The notes: generated by a model not told the origin, from the letters alone. A stretch of DNA of 59,726 bases from ZC4RG35 sp040878345 (GCA_040878345.1 JBBDML010000031.1:1-59726); one strand, 5' to 3'; numbered from the stretch's first letter, positions 8,044 to 17,500 are shown. Translations and numbers: made by a program.

Positions 8044-8544
8044 TTAAGAGCCGGTGGCCCGGCGCTCCTCGGCCACGTCCTCCTCGACCCGGCGGAGCAT
8101 CTCGAGGAACCGCTCCCGGTCGAGCTCGAAGCGGGTCACATCCTCTTCGACTTCCTTGGTGATCTCGCCAATGGCCAGGAAGAAGGCCAGCTGACCCTCC
8201 CTCAGGGCATCGAGCAACTCGTCGTCGTCCCTGCTGACCCGGAAGATGGTCCTCCCGTCGGTCACCAGTTTCACCTCGGCCAGGTGCTCGTCCATCGAGC
8301 CCTCACGACGCAGGTAGTCCCAGGCCCGACGGACTCGCTGTAGCGACATCCCGTTGTAGAGGAGCTCCTGGACCACCTTCAACGCCACCAGGTCGCGGAA
8401 CGAGTAGAGCCTGCGGACACCTGGTCTGCCTCCACTCCCCTGCACCGAGGGGCTGACCAGACCCACCCGATCCCAGTAACGCAACTGGTGGTGGGTGCAA
8501 CCGCTCAGCCGGCATGCCTGCTCGGCTGTGAACGCCTGGTCCAA
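8044..8544 (-). CDS. MerR-family transcriptional regulator
   Basis: The protein has 166 residues. Its N-terminal winged helix-turn-helix has the MerR signature: HHQLRYWDRVGLVSPS at about 18-33, then RRLYSFRDLVALKVVQELL. A central part (about 80-115) resembles an effector or dimerisation region, and the C-terminus is a glutamate/arginine-rich coiled coil. There are no conserved metal-binding cysteines, so it is not a typical metal sensor. TTG start at 8544 is preceded by AGGAAGGA. The target is unknown; it is alone on its strand here. Confidence 0.88.
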   Translation of the reverse strand: MDQAFTAEQACRLSGCTHHQLRYWDRVGLVSPSVQGSGGRPGVRRLYSFRDLVALKVVQELLYNGMSLQRVRRAWDYLRREGSMDEHLAEVKLVTDGRTIFRVSRDDDELLDALREGQLAFFLAIGEITKEVEEDVTRFELDRERFLEMLRRVEEDVAEERRATGS

Positions 8545-8685
8545 TGTGTCCTTCCTAAAAACCTAAGTGACGGACCGGAATGGGGTCCATCGTGTCCAAC
8601 TGCCGCCGGTGACTGCCCGGAGTCGGAGCGGCGGGGTCGGGAACAATAGCCAACTCGGGAGGCGACCGGCAGGCCGATCGCAGGG

Positions 8686-8988
8686 CTACTCGTCGGGCTC
8701 GTCGACTGGGTCTGAGGGCTCGGAGCGCCATCCTCTGACTCGGACGGCGTTGACCAGCGAAGTCGCCGAGGCGACCAGGAGGGCGAAACCAGCGGCAGCC
8801 ACCCAGGTCTGGGACACGTAGGCGACGATGATGGCGAGGCCGGCGATCACACCCAGAACCGACAGTTTGATCCCGACACGCATGGGGCGCTCGATACGTT
8901 GAACGGCACGCGCCAGTTCGGGGTCTTCCTCGTAGAACTGGCGTTCGATCTCCGCCAGGATCCTCTGCTCTTTGTCGTCAAGCGGCAT
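8686..8988 (-). CDS. DUF3040 family small membrane protein
   Basis: This 100-residue protein begins MPLDDKEQRILAEIERQFYE, the hallmark of the actinobacterial DUF3040 family, followed by two predicted membrane helices (about 38-57 and 63-80) and an acidic tail. The function of the family is unknown. In many actinomycetes a DUF3040 gene sits near the division cluster or next to dinB, as here: dinB ends 73 bp upstream on the same strand. Confidence 0.9.
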   Translation of the reverse strand: MPLDDKEQRILAEIERQFYEEDPELARAVQRIERPMRVGIKLSVLGVIAGLAIIVAYVSQTWVAAAGFALLVASATSLVNAVRVRGWRSEPSDPVDEPDE

Positions 8989-9061
8989 GGTGCACCCGGT
9001 CAGATCTCCTATTGCCCTTCTCAAACAATACACGGGACCCGCCACCAGTTGACCCGGTTCT

Positions 9062-10225
9062 TCAGCCCCGATCCTCGAGCAGACGAGCCGGGGTGATCGC
9101 ACTCTCGCCAAACCGGTCGCGGACCCCGGAGACCGCATCCTCGACCCGGTCCCAGTCGGCGGAGGAATCGATGCCGAGCTGACGGGGTTGGCCGGCCGAT
9201 TCCAGGGTCGAGGCCCCAAGACCCAAGAGGCGCACCGGTCGGGACAGCCGCAACTCGCCGAGCAGCTCGGTGCCGATCCGGAAGAGATCGCGCCAACCAT
9301 CCACCGCGCCGTCGATGGTGCGGCTCCGGGTCAGTGTCTCGAAATCGGGGTAACGGACCTTGAGGGTGACCGTGCGCCCCGCCAGCCCACTGCGGCGGAG
9401 GCGGGAGGAGAGTCGGTGGGCGTGCGCCAGCAGGGCGGTTTCGACCAAATCGATGCCCTCGAGGTCGGTGTCATACGTCTCCTCCACGGAGATCGACTTC
9501 GCCTCGATGTCGGGCTCCACCCGTCTCGGGTCGATCCCGGCCGCCAGGTCGGAGAGCTGTAGGCCCATCGCCTGGCCGAGGGCGCCGATCAGAGTCGGCT
9601 GGGGAAGGTCGGCGATTTCACCGACCGTCTCGACGCCGAGCCGGCTGAGGGCGGCGAGGGTGGCAGGGCCTACCCCGGGCAACGCGGTGGCCGGGAGGGC
9701 GTGGAGAAAGCCGAGTTGACCGGTGGTCGGGATGTGACTCAAGCCGTCTGGCTTGGCGGCCTCCGAGGCCAGTTTGGCCAGGAGCTTGGTGGAGGCCACC
9801 CCTACCGAGGCCGGAAGTCCCACCTCCGCCCTGATGACGACCCGGATCGCCTCTCCCACGGCTACCGGCGACTCGTGGTGGAGACGCAGACCCGCCACGT
9901 CCAGGAAAGCCTCGTCGAGGCTCAGACCCTCGACCTGAGGCGTGAATGACCTGAAGATCGCGAAAACGTCGGCGGAGACATCCGAATATCTCCCATGAGC
10001 TGGGGGCACCATCCGCAATTGGGGGCATGCCCTCAGGGCCATGGCGGTCGGCTGGGCCGACTGCACCCCGAATCGCCGAGCCTCGTAGGAGGCACTGGCG
10101 ACCACACCCCTTGGCCCGGTGCCTCCCACCGCCACCGGGATGCCACGAAGGGAGGGGTCGCTCAGACGCTCGACCTCGACGAAGAACGAGTCCATGTCGA
10201 CGTGGAGGATGGGCTCGGACCACAC
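9062..10225 (-). CDS. dinB: DNA polymerase IV (Y-family translesion polymerase)
   Basis: This 387-residue Y-family polymerase carries out error-prone bypass of DNA lesions. The first catalytic Asp is in ILHVDMDSFFVEVE (Asp10/Asp12) and the second acidic pair in GLSLDEAFLDV. The little-finger domain follows (about 230-345). A clear canonical beta-clamp motif is not visible at the C-terminus. GTG 10225 is chosen because it places the catalytic motif at the usual distance from the N-terminus; the frame continues upstream without a good start. No LexA box is seen in front of it. It is divergent from the phosphatase gene at 10276. Confidence 0.94.
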   Translation of the reverse strand: MWSEPILHVDMDSFFVEVERLSDPSLRGIPVAVGGTGPRGVVASASYEARRFGVQSAQPTAMALRACPQLRMVPPAHGRYSDVSADVFAIFRSFTPQVEGLSLDEAFLDVAGLRLHHESPVAVGEAIRVVIRAEVGLPASVGVASTKLLAKLASEAAKPDGLSHIPTTGQLGFLHALPATALPGVGPATLAALSRLGVETVGEIADLPQPTLIGALGQAMGLQLSDLAAGIDPRRVEPDIEAKSISVEETYDTDLEGIDLVETALLAHAHRLSSRLRRSGLAGRTVTLKVRYPDFETLTRSRTIDGAVDGWRDLFRIGTELLGELRLSRPVRLLGLGASTLESAGQPRQLGIDSSADWDRVEDAVSGVRDRFGESAITPARLLEDRG

Positions 10226-10275
10226 AATGGTCGAAGTTACCCATGGTTGGCCTGACGACGGGCCAAACTGAGCGC

Positions 10276-10950
10276 ATGGCGGCACTGGTCCATCTGGTTC
10301 GACACGCCGAGGTCGACAATCCACAGCACCTCGTCTACGGATCGTTGCCCGGGTTTGGCTTGTCGCCGCATGGGCTGGAACAGGCGCGCCGGGTCGGTCG
10401 ATATCTGGGCCCTCGCGCCGTTGTGGCGATCTGGTCATCCCCTCTGGAACCGGCCCTCCGCACCGCCGAGGAGATCGCCGCCCGGTCCGCAGTCCCGGTG
10501 CGTGTCGACGACGACCTCCGCGACTGGTCGATCACCGACCGATGGCGGGGCAACCCGTGGGGCTCGATCACGAGCGCCTTCCCGGGGGAGCTGGAGGACT
10601 ATCTCGGAGACCCCTCGATGGTCGGGTTCGCCGACGAGAGCCTCGACCAGGTGGCGGAAAGGGTTGCGTCGGTGGCCCGCCGGTTGGACACAGACCATCC
10701 CCACGGGGACGTCGTGATCGTCTCGCACCAGGACCCGGTGCAGGCGGCCCGTCTCCACCTGGTCGGATCCAATCTCTCCACCCTCCACGACGGGACGCCG
10801 GGACACGGGACGGTGATAACCCTCCGCCCGGGCACGACTTGGCGTGAGGAGACCGTCTGGACCCCGGGCGAGTCGCCAAGATTCGGCGAGAGGTCGGATC
10901 TCAGGGTGGTCGCCGCCGCCGAGGGCCCTCAGAGGCCGACTTCGGCTTGA
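10276..10950 (+). CDS. Histidine phosphatase superfamily protein
   Basis: The 224-residue protein has the phosphoglycerate-mutase-like fold. The phospho-acceptor His10 is in LVRHAEVDN, with Ala replacing the usual Gly of the RHG motif, a common variant. The second catalytic histidine is in VIVSHQDPVQAA. It likely removes a phosphate from a small molecule, but the substrate cannot be read from sequence. It overlaps the following gene by 4 bp (TTGA). Confidence 0.88.
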   Translation: MAALVHLVRHAEVDNPQHLVYGSLPGFGLSPHGLEQARRVGRYLGPRAVVAIWSSPLEPALRTAEEIAARSAVPVRVDDDLRDWSITDRWRGNPWGSITSAFPGELEDYLGDPSMVGFADESLDQVAERVASVARRLDTDHPHGDVVIVSHQDPVQAARLHLVGSNLSTLHDGTPGHGTVITLRPGTTWREETVWTPGESPRFGERSDLRVVAAAEGPQRPTSA

Positions 10951-11714
10951 GCCGACCCGATGCGAGACTCGGGCGGGTGAGACCGCCCCTCGCAGCCGCC
11001 GCCCCGCTGCTGCCGGCCGTGGCTTGGACGGTGGCCCTGGTCATCGACCGTCGGCCCTTCCCCGGAGTCTCCTCGGTGCTCTTGATCGGGCTGGGTTTGC
11101 TGGCCTGTGCCGCGGTCTCGGTGGTCGGGATGGTGATGATGGCCGGCCGATGGGCCCATCGTCTCGGCTGGGGGGTGGTGGCAGCCAGCATGCTGGTGGC
11201 GCTGGCCCGCCCCATCGACCCGTCTTGGATCACCGGGTTGGGGGCCTCCCTTACAGCTGCCATCGCCCTAATGATCATTGCCCCGAGGATCCGGAGACTC
11301 CCTTCCGCAACCGGCCCCGGAGATCGAGCGGTGCTCCTCCCCTTGGCCCTGCTCGGCGCCCCGGTGGCGATCGGGGCCGGGATTCCCGGCCCGGAGTGGG
11401 CCGTCCTTGCCCTCGGGCTGTCGGCGCCGCTCGCCGCCTTCCTGTACAGCCGCGTCGTGCTCGGCGGGCTCATAATGGCCCGAATGCTGTGGCCGGCATT
11501 GGCTCTCGGAGCCGCGCCCTTCCTGATCTGGCCCGGCCCCGCCGTGACGGTGGCACTGGGCGGGTTGGTGGCCAACCTCGCCTGGCATCCCTCGGTCAAG
11601 GCAGCCTTCCACCCGCCCCGTGAAGTGGGATCGACCTTCCCCATCCCTCCCGAGCTGGCCCCGAAAGAGGTGCTGGACGCAGCGCGGGTTGACGACACCG
11701 GGAAACCGGTGTGA
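10947..11714 (+). CDS. Multi-pass membrane protein of unknown function
   Basis: The 255-residue protein has about seven hydrophobic helices between residues 12 and 210 and a short soluble tail. I do not recognise a family. Its TTG start overlaps the preceding stop and its stop overlaps the next gene's GTG, so three genes (phosphatase, this one and an 82-residue membrane protein) form a tight operon. Confidence 0.75.
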   Translation: MSRPDARLGRVRPPLAAAAPLLPAVAWTVALVIDRRPFPGVSSVLLIGLGLLACAAVSVVGMVMMAGRWAHRLGWGVVAASMLVALARPIDPSWITGLGASLTAAIALMIIAPRIRRLPSATGPGDRAVLLPLALLGAPVAIGAGIPGPEWAVLALGLSAPLAAFLYSRVVLGGLIMARMLWPALALGAAPFLIWPGPAVTVALGGLVANLAWHPSVKAAFHPPREVGSTFPIPPELAPKEVLDAARVDDTGKPV

Positions 11715-11959
11715 GGCGTCGCCCCAACCCATGGGTCGCGGTGCCGGCCCTTGGCCTCGGTGCCCTCGCCGCCGCCCTCGGGTGGGTGGTCACCGACGTC
11801 ACCTGCCGTCAGACGAGCCCCACCGGAACCGGCTGCCCGGGCTGGGGATGGCTGATCGCCCTCGTCTCGTTGGTGGCGGTGACCGTCGGGGTGGGCTTGC
11901 TCCTGGTGCTGGTGTATCGAAGCCTGTCGGAATGGAAGCAGCGGTCGCTCGACGAGTGA
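11711..11959 (+). CDS. Small membrane protein, two predicted helices
   Basis: An 82-residue protein with membrane helices at about 10-29 and 46-67 and a short connecting loop containing two cysteines (CRQTSPTGTGC), which might form a disulfide outside the membrane. No family is recognised. GTG start overlaps the upstream stop (GTGA). It is convergent with fabF, 13 bp apart. Confidence 0.65.
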   Translation: MRRRPNPWVAVPALGLGALAAALGWVVTDVTCRQTSPTGTGCPGWGWLIALVSLVAVTVGVGLLLVLVYRSLSEWKQRSLDE

Positions 11960-11972
11960 TCGCGGCCCGGAT

Positions 11973-13223
11973 CTACAGCGAGCTCAGCACCAGGGAGACG
12001 TTGTGGCCGCCAAACCCGAAAGAGTTCGACATGGTGTGCCCGAATGACGCATCCCTGGGCTCGTTGGGAACGTAATCGAGGTCGCACTCGGGGTCGGGCG
12101 TCTGGTAGTTGATGGTGGGGGGAAGCACCTGATCTCGCAGCGCCAGGATCGAGATGATGGCCTCCACCGCACCGGCACCCCCCAGCAGGTGCCCGGTCAT
12201 CGACTTGGTCGATGACACCGGTGTCGAATGAGCCGAATCACCAAAGGCGATCTTGATGGCCGCGGTCTCGGTCGAGTCGTTCGCCTGGGTCGAGGTCCCG
12301 TGGGCGTTGATGTAACCGATGTCGGCCCCAGACAGGCCAGCGTCGTCGAGGGCGGCTCGCATCGCCTTGGCCGCCCCCATCCCGCCCGGTTTGGGAAGGG
12401 TGATGTGATAGGCGTCGGCCGACATCCCGTACCCGGTGATCTCGGCCAGTGGCTCGGCGCCGCGGGCCCGGGCGTGGTCCAAGCCCTCCAGGATCAGGAC
12501 TGCACCGCCCTCACCCATCAGAAACCCGTCGCGATCGGCATCGAAGGGGCGCGAGGCCGTCTCGGGATCATCGTTTCGGCTCGACAGCGCCCTCGACTGG
12601 GCGAAGGTCGAGATCCCAAAGGTGGTTATGGTGGCTTCGGCGCCTCCAGCGACCATGATGTCGGCGGCCCCCCTCCTGATCATCTCGGCAGCATCGCCGA
12701 TTGCATTGGCCGATGCGCTGCAGGCGGTCACCACACACGAGACCGGCCCGGTCAGGTTGTGCTCGATCGACACCAGCCCTGCGGCCATGTTGGGTATGAT
12801 CCGGGGAACGCCTGTCGGGCTGACCCGATCGGGTCCTCTCTCGTTCAGGGTGGTGATCTCGTCGATGAAAGACCCCATCCCCCCAAACCCGGCTCCGACC
12901 ATGACCCCGGCCCGTGCCGCGGCCTCTTCATCCTCCTGGAAATCGATCCCGGCGTGGGCGATGGCCTGACGCGAGGCCACGATGAAGAACTCGGAGAATC
13001 GGTCGAGCCGCCGAGCCTCTTTGGCGTCGAAATGGAGCCCGGTGTCCCAATCCCCCACCTCGGCTGCGATCGTGGTCCGATAACCGGTGGCATCGAAGAG
13101 TGTTATCGGGCCCGCCCCCGATTGGCCCTTCAGGGCCGCCGCCCAGGTCGACTCGACGTCGAGGCCCAATGGGGTGACGGCGCCGAGCCCGGTGACCACG
13201 ACCCGTCGCCGGTCGGCAATCAT
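11973..13223 (-). CDS. fabF: Beta-ketoacyl-ACP synthase II
   Basis: FabF condenses malonyl-ACP with acyl-ACP in fatty-acid elongation. The 416-residue protein has the catalytic Cys168 (VVTACSASANA) and the two histidines His308 (INAHGTST) and His345 (TGHLLGGAGA), all at family positions. It is the last gene of the fabD-fabH-fabG-acpP-fabF operon, and 29 bp separate it from acpP. Confidence 0.97.
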   Translation of the reverse strand: MIADRRRVVVTGLGAVTPLGLDVESTWAAALKGQSGAGPITLFDATGYRTTIAAEVGDWDTGLHFDAKEARRLDRFSEFFIVASRQAIAHAGIDFQEDEEAAARAGVMVGAGFGGMGSFIDEITTLNERGPDRVSPTGVPRIIPNMAAGLVSIEHNLTGPVSCVVTACSASANAIGDAAEMIRRGAADIMVAGGAEATITTFGISTFAQSRALSSRNDDPETASRPFDADRDGFLMGEGGAVLILEGLDHARARGAEPLAEITGYGMSADAYHITLPKPGGMGAAKAMRAALDDAGLSGADIGYINAHGTSTQANDSTETAAIKIAFGDSAHSTPVSSTKSMTGHLLGGAGAVEAIISILALRDQVLPPTINYQTPDPECDLDYVPNEPRDASFGHTMSNSFGFGGHNVSLVLSSL

Positions 13224-13252
13224 GCGCGGCTCCGCCGCTCGATCACTTGGGT

Positions 13253-13498
13253 TCAGGTCCCGAGCTTGCCGTGAACCAGGTCGATGGCCTGGCCCACGGT
13301 CATGATCGACTCCGCCTCGTCGTCGGGGATCTTGACGTCGAACTCGTCTTCCAGGGCCATCAGAAGCTCTACCACCCCGAGGCTGTCGACATCCAGGTCC
13401 TCCTCGAAGTGAGCCTCGTCATTGATCTTCGCGGCGTCGAGCCCGAGCTCCGACACGAGGACTCCGAGGAGTCGCTCCGAAACCTGCTCCCTGTCCAT
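13253..13498 (-). CDS. acpP: Acyl carrier protein
   Basis: An 81-residue acidic helical protein with the 4'-phosphopantetheine attachment serine (about Ser39) in DVDSLGVVELLMALE. The usual motif is DSLD; the Gly after Leu is a mild variant. It carries the growing acyl chain for the Fab enzymes encoded on both sides. Confidence 0.97.
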   Translation of the reverse strand: MDREQVSERLLGVLVSELGLDAAKINDEAHFEEDLDVDSLGVVELLMALEDEFDVKIPDDEAESIMTVGQAIDLVHGKLGT

Positions 13499-13533
13499 TG
13501 CCTATCTCCTATCTGTGGATGTGACGGTGGAAC

Positions 13534-14283
13534 TTACAGCGCGATCCCGCCGTCGACAGCTATCACCTGGCCGGTCACGTAACCCGCGGCCTCGGAGGCG
13601 AGGAATTGAACCACTGCGGCCACCTCGTCCGCCTCCCCGAACCGTCTCATGGTGATCGAGCCCAGTGCAGCGGTCTTGACCACGTCGGAGAGGGCATCGG
13701 TGAGATCGGTGGTTATGTAACCCGGGGCCACCACGTTGGCGGTGATCCCCCTGGAGCCGACCTCCTTGGCCACCGACTTGGTGAGCCCGACCAGGCCGGC
13801 TTTGGATGCTGCGTAATTGGCCTGCCCGGCGTTGCCACTGATGCCTGCCACCGATGCGATCGAGATCACCCGGCCCCAATGGGCACGGAGCATGCCGCGC
13901 ATGGCGGCCTTGGTGCACAGGAAGGCGGATCTCAGGTTGGTGGCGATGACCCGATCGAAGTCCTCCGGTGACATCCTCACCAACAAGTTGTCCCTGGTGA
14001 TCCCGGCGTTGTTGACCAGGATTCCGACCGCCCCCATTCGCTCCTGTATCTCTGAGAACATCGAAGCAACCTGGTGCTCGTCTGCGACGTCTGCCGGGAC
14101 GGCCATCGCCTCCCCGCCGTTCGAGACGATCTTGGCGACGACCTCGTCGGCGGCCTCCCGGTTCCTGGCGTAGTTGACCCCGATCCGATGCCCCGACTGT
14201 GCCAGTCGGAGCGCCATGGCCCGGCCCAGGCCACGGGATGCCCCGGTGACCAGGGCAACCCGCCCCTCGACGCCCTCGGTCAC
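13534..14283 (-). CDS. fabG: 3-oxoacyl-ACP reductase
   Basis: FabG reduces 3-oxoacyl-ACP with NADPH. The 249-residue short-chain dehydrogenase has the nucleotide-binding motif TGASRGLGRAMA near residue 15, NNAG, and the catalytic Ser-Tyr-Lys set (SIASVAGISGNAGQANYAASK). GTG start at 14283 overlaps the fabH stop (GTGA). The operon context separates it from the many other SDR proteins. Confidence 0.96.
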   Translation of the reverse strand: MTEGVEGRVALVTGASRGLGRAMALRLAQSGHRIGVNYARNREAADEVVAKIVSNGGEAMAVPADVADEHQVASMFSEIQERMGAVGILVNNAGITRDNLLVRMSPEDFDRVIATNLRSAFLCTKAAMRGMLRAHWGRVISIASVAGISGNAGQANYAASKAGLVGLTKSVAKEVGSRGITANVVAPGYITTDLTDALSDVVKTAALGSITMRRFGEADEVAAVVQFLASEAAGYVTGQVIAVDGGIAL

Positions 14284-15365
14284 GTCAGTTTCTCCGGTAG
14301 CCCGAAGAAGTCGAAGTTGGGTTGGAGGAGCTCGAGGGTGTCACGATCCGGGGGTGGGAGCTCGGCGTCGGATTCCCCCAACGGCTCGGTGCGGTCTCCC
14401 CAGCGATAGGCGACTGATCCCCAGGTGAGCCCGCCTCCGAAAGCGGTCAGCACCACCAGGTCGCCCGGCTTGATCCGGCCCTCCTCGAGGGCCTCGGTGA
14501 GTGCTACCGGAATGGTGGCGGCTGAGGTGTTCCCGTAGGAGTGGATGTTGACGTAGACCTTGGACTCGTCGACACCGAGGCGGCGTGCGGTGGCATCAAT
14601 GATCCTGATGTTGGCTTGATGCGGGATGAGGAGATCGACGTCCTCCAATCTCAGCCCGGCCCGCTCCAGCGAGAGCTGAGCCGACTCCCCCATCTTGGTG
14701 ACGGCGCGGCGGAACACCTCCTGGCCCTCCATGCTGATCCCGCAACTCGCCGGGTCCAGTGGGCCGCGATCGCCTTGAGTCCCATCGACCGGGGTCTCGA
14801 GGATGTGGCCCAGGGAACCGTCCATCCCCAGGTCAGAGGCGAGGAGCCCGGCTGGGCCATCGCTGGGCTCGAGAACGACGGCCCCGGCCCCGTCCCCGAA
14901 GAGGACACATGTGGTGCGATCGGTGAAATCCGTGACGTGATGGAGCTTCTCGGTGCCGACCACCAACACGGTGTTGTTGGTTTCCCCGCGGATCATGTTG
15001 GTGCCGACGACCATCCCGTAGACGAAGCCAGAACAGGCGGCGTTGAGGTCCATGGCGGCGGCATTCCACGCCCCGAGGCGTCTCTGGACCACGCTGGCCG
15101 TAGAGGGGATGATCGAGTCACCGGTACAGGTGGCGACCAGGAGGAGGTCGACGTCCTCGGGTGTCTTGCCGGCGGCGGCCAGCGCCCGATGGCACGCCAC
15201 GGCGGCGAGTTCCGACGCCTCGACGTGGCTGATCCGGCGCTCTTTGATCCCGGTGCGGGTGGTGATCCACTCGTCGGAGGTGTCAACCAACTGCTCGAGG
15301 TCGTGGTTGGAGAGGACGTTCGGGGGCATGCATTTGCCCCATCCGGTTATCTCAGCGGTACGCAT
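14280..15365 (-). CDS. fabH: Beta-ketoacyl-ACP synthase III
   Basis: FabH starts chain synthesis by condensing acyl-CoA with malonyl-ACP. The catalytic Cys111 is in LNAACSGFVYG, the histidine in LIPHQANIRI and the asparagine in SYGNTSAA. At 361 residues it is about 35 longer than typical, owing to a C-terminal tail (from about 327) rich in Glu/Pro/Asp with no recognised motif. It overlaps fabG by 4 bp and follows fabD by 12 bp. Confidence 0.96.
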   Translation of the reverse strand: MRTAEITGWGKCMPPNVLSNHDLEQLVDTSDEWITTRTGIKERRISHVEASELAAVACHRALAAAGKTPEDVDLLLVATCTGDSIIPSTASVVQRRLGAWNAAAMDLNAACSGFVYGMVVGTNMIRGETNNTVLVVGTEKLHHVTDFTDRTTCVLFGDGAGAVVLEPSDGPAGLLASDLGMDGSLGHILETPVDGTQGDRGPLDPASCGISMEGQEVFRRAVTKMGESAQLSLERAGLRLEDVDLLIPHQANIRIIDATARRLGVDESKVYVNIHSYGNTSAATIPVALTEALEEGRIKPGDLVVLTAFGGGLTWGSVAYRWGDRTEPLGESDAELPPPDRDTLELLQPNFDFFGLPEKLT

Positions 15366-15377
15366 GGTCGATCCTCC

Positions 15378-16310
15378 TCACATCGTACCGAGCGCTTCCA
15401 GGGCGGGGGGCAAGTCATCGAGAGTCGAGACAGTGAGCACAGTGGCGTCGGGAACCGTCTTGCGGGCCATACCGGCGGTCACGTCACCCGGCCCCACATG
15501 GATGAAAGTGTCGATCCCGACCCGAGCCATGTCGGCCAGGCTCTCGGAGAACCGGACCGGTGACACCACCTGCCGGACCAGGGTGGACGCCATCTCCTCG
15601 GTTCGGTGGGGCCGCGCAGTGGTGTTGGACCACACCGGGAAGCGGGGCGGCTGGATGGCAACGGTGGCCAGGGCCATCTCCAACTCATCTGCGGCCGGGG
15701 CCATGAACGAGGAGTGGAACCCACCGGCCACCCGGAGAGGGATCACCCGACGCACTCCGAGAGTCGGGCCGTTTTCCGACAGCCACTCGATGTCGTCGAG
15801 CCCTCCCGCCATCACGATCTGGCCGGGGGCGTTGAGGTTGGCCACTTGGAGTCGCCCTCCCTGGCTGCGCCGGGTGGCCGCCACCTCATCGGCGAGGTCG
15901 GGGTTCGCCCCGATGAGGGCGGCCATGCCAGATGGCTCGAGATCGGCGGCGGATGCCATCGCCCTCCCCCTGCGGGCGACGATCGACAGCCCGACGTCAT
16001 AGGACAACGACCCGGCGGCGGTGAGAGCGGTGTACTCCCCCAGCGAATGACCTGCGGCGGCATCAGGGTCTGTGCCCATCCCCGCGGCGAGCGTCTCCCA
16101 CAGAGCGTAGGCCAGGGCGTAGAGGGCGGGTTGGGCGTGCTCGGTGCGGGTCAGCGCCTCCTCCGGGCCGGTCAGGCACATCTCACGAAGCGACCATCCC
16201 AGGACCTGGTCTGCCCGATCCCCCAGGAGATCGGGACGCGCCTCGAAGAGCTCGGAGCCCATCCCCACGAACTGGCTCCCCTGCCCGGGGAAGAGGACTG
16301 CGGGACTCAC
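15378..16310 (-). CDS. fabD: Malonyl-CoA:ACP transacylase
   Basis: FabD loads malonate from CoA onto ACP. The 310-residue protein has LFPGQGSQ at the N-terminus, the nucleophile Ser89 in AAGHSLGEYTAL and the catalytic histidine in GGFHSSFM. GTG start at 16310. It is the first fab gene of the operon, but the threonine aldolase gene ends only 32 bp upstream on the same strand, so both may share a promoter. Confidence 0.96.
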   Translation of the reverse strand: MSPAVLFPGQGSQFVGMGSELFEARPDLLGDRADQVLGWSLREMCLTGPEEALTRTEHAQPALYALAYALWETLAAGMGTDPDAAAGHSLGEYTALTAAGSLSYDVGLSIVARRGRAMASAADLEPSGMAALIGANPDLADEVAATRRSQGGRLQVANLNAPGQIVMAGGLDDIEWLSENGPTLGVRRVIPLRVAGGFHSSFMAPAADELEMALATVAIQPPRFPVWSNTTARPHRTEEMASTLVRQVVSPVRFSESLADMARVGIDTFIHVGPGDVTAGMARKTVPDATVLTVSTLDDLPPALEALGTM

Positions 16311-16342
16311 CGAAGGGTCCGACCCCGGCCGCCGGCCATCGG

Positions 16343-17368
16343 TTACGACAGCGCCGACATCAACCGGTCGACATCGGAGCCGTCGACGTCACGGTGGGTG
16401 ACCATCCGCCAGGACCCCCCCACGGGCTTGTTGACCTTGACCCGGGCGGCATCGAGCCTGGCCTTGACCTCCTCCCAGGACATCCCCAGGTCTGCGAACG
16501 GGATCCTGACCATGTTGGTCTCGACCTCGGCGGGGTCGATCGAACCGGGGAACCGCTCACCCAATGCCGATGCCAGCTTCTGGGCGAGGACGTGGTCTTC
16601 GATCAGCCTCTCCCTCTCTGCGAGGGCGACACGGGCGGCGGCGGCAATCACACCGGCCTGACGCATACCACCACCGAGCCGCTTGCGGAGATACCTGATT
16701 TCGGCCACGGCAGCAGCCGACCCGCAGACTATGGATCCAACCGGGGCTCCCAGGCCCTTCGAGAAGCAGAACTGGATGGTGTCGGCGGTGGCCGCCCATC
16801 TGGTGGCGTCGATCCCGGTGGCACACACCGCGTTGAAGATCCGGGCCCCATCGATGTGGACCGCCAACCTGTGTTGGCGAGCTCGTTCCGACGTGGCCTC
16901 CATGACATCGATGGGGATGACCCGACCGCCGGAGAGGTTGTGGGTGTTCTCCCAGACCATCAACCCGATGCGGGGGAAGAACCCGGCCATCGCCATCGCG
17001 GCATCGACGTCCTCGGGTGAGATCCGCCCACCCTCGCCCTGCACCGTCCTGAAGCCCACGCCGGAGAGGGCTTGGGGCGCACCGGCTTCGATCGAGCGAA
17101 CGTGGCTGGCCTCATGAGCCAGGATCTCCTCACCAGGGTTGGTGTGGAACATGACAGAGAGCTGGTTCCCCATGGTCCCGGTCGGGACGAAGATCGATGC
17201 CTCTTTGCCGGTTACCGCCGCCGCCTCATCCTCCAATGCATTGACCGTGGGGTCGTCGTGATAGACATCGTCACCGACCGGCGCCGAGGCCATGGCCTCG
17301 ATCATTCGGGGTGTCGGGCGGGTCACGGTGTCTGAGCGAAAGTCTGCGATTCCATCGGGAAAGGCCAT
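16343..17368 (-). CDS. ltaE: Low-specificity L-threonine aldolase
   Basis: This 341-residue PLP enzyme of fold type I cleaves threonine/allo-threonine to glycine and acetaldehyde. The PLP lysine is about Lys204 in FCFSKGLGAPVGS, the aldolase N-terminal FRSDTVTRPTPRM is present, and HIDGARIFNA holds the cofactor-binding Asp. ATG 17368 gives the standard N-terminus; the longer frame upstream runs through TACYTGG repeats and a palindromic element. A beta-eliminating lyase is possible but the N-terminal motif favours aldolase. Confidence 0.93.
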   Translation of the reverse strand: MAFPDGIADFRSDTVTRPTPRMIEAMASAPVGDDVYHDDPTVNALEDEAAAVTGKEASIFVPTGTMGNQLSVMFHTNPGEEILAHEASHVRSIEAGAPQALSGVGFRTVQGEGGRISPEDVDAAMAMAGFFPRIGLMVWENTHNLSGGRVIPIDVMEATSERARQHRLAVHIDGARIFNAVCATGIDATRWAATADTIQFCFSKGLGAPVGSIVCGSAAAVAEIRYLRKRLGGGMRQAGVIAAAARVALAERERLIEDHVLAQKLASALGERFPGSIDPAEVETNMVRIPFADLGMSWEEVKARLDAARVKVNKPVGGSWRMVTHRDVDGSDVDRLMSALS

Positions 17369-17385
17369 ACCGGAAGAGTACCGAG

Positions 17386-17406
17386 TACTTGGTCCTTGGT
17401 ACCTGG
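17386..17406 (+). repeat. Heptanucleotide TACYTGG tandem repeat, site 1
   Basis: Three consecutive 7-bp units, TACTTGG, TCCTTGG and TACCTGG, lie just upstream of the threonine aldolase gene. The same units occur at 26763-26797, 26858-26885 (inverted) and 41920-41940. Confidence 0.75.
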
Positions 17407-17447
17407 TCAGGGTCTGATCACGAGGTACGGGGTAGGGCGACGGGCCA

Positions 17448-17500
17448 CGAGTGGTCTGTCGCTCAATTGATGCGTAGCTATTTGGGCGACGCGCCACTAG
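17448..17500. repeat. Dispersed palindromic element, copy 2
   Basis: This 53-bp copy begins GAGTGGTCTGTCGCTCAATT and ends GGGCGACGCGCCACTAG. It is preceded directly by GGGCGACGGGCCAC (17435-17448), which is the right end of the same element, so a second partial copy abuts it. The element occupies the spacer between two minus-strand genes. Confidence 0.85.

Noticed and set aside
10200..10275. Possible LexA site upstream of dinB
   Set aside because: The spacer between dinB and the phosphatase gene contains only GTCGAAGTTAC; no GTTC half-site is placed correctly.
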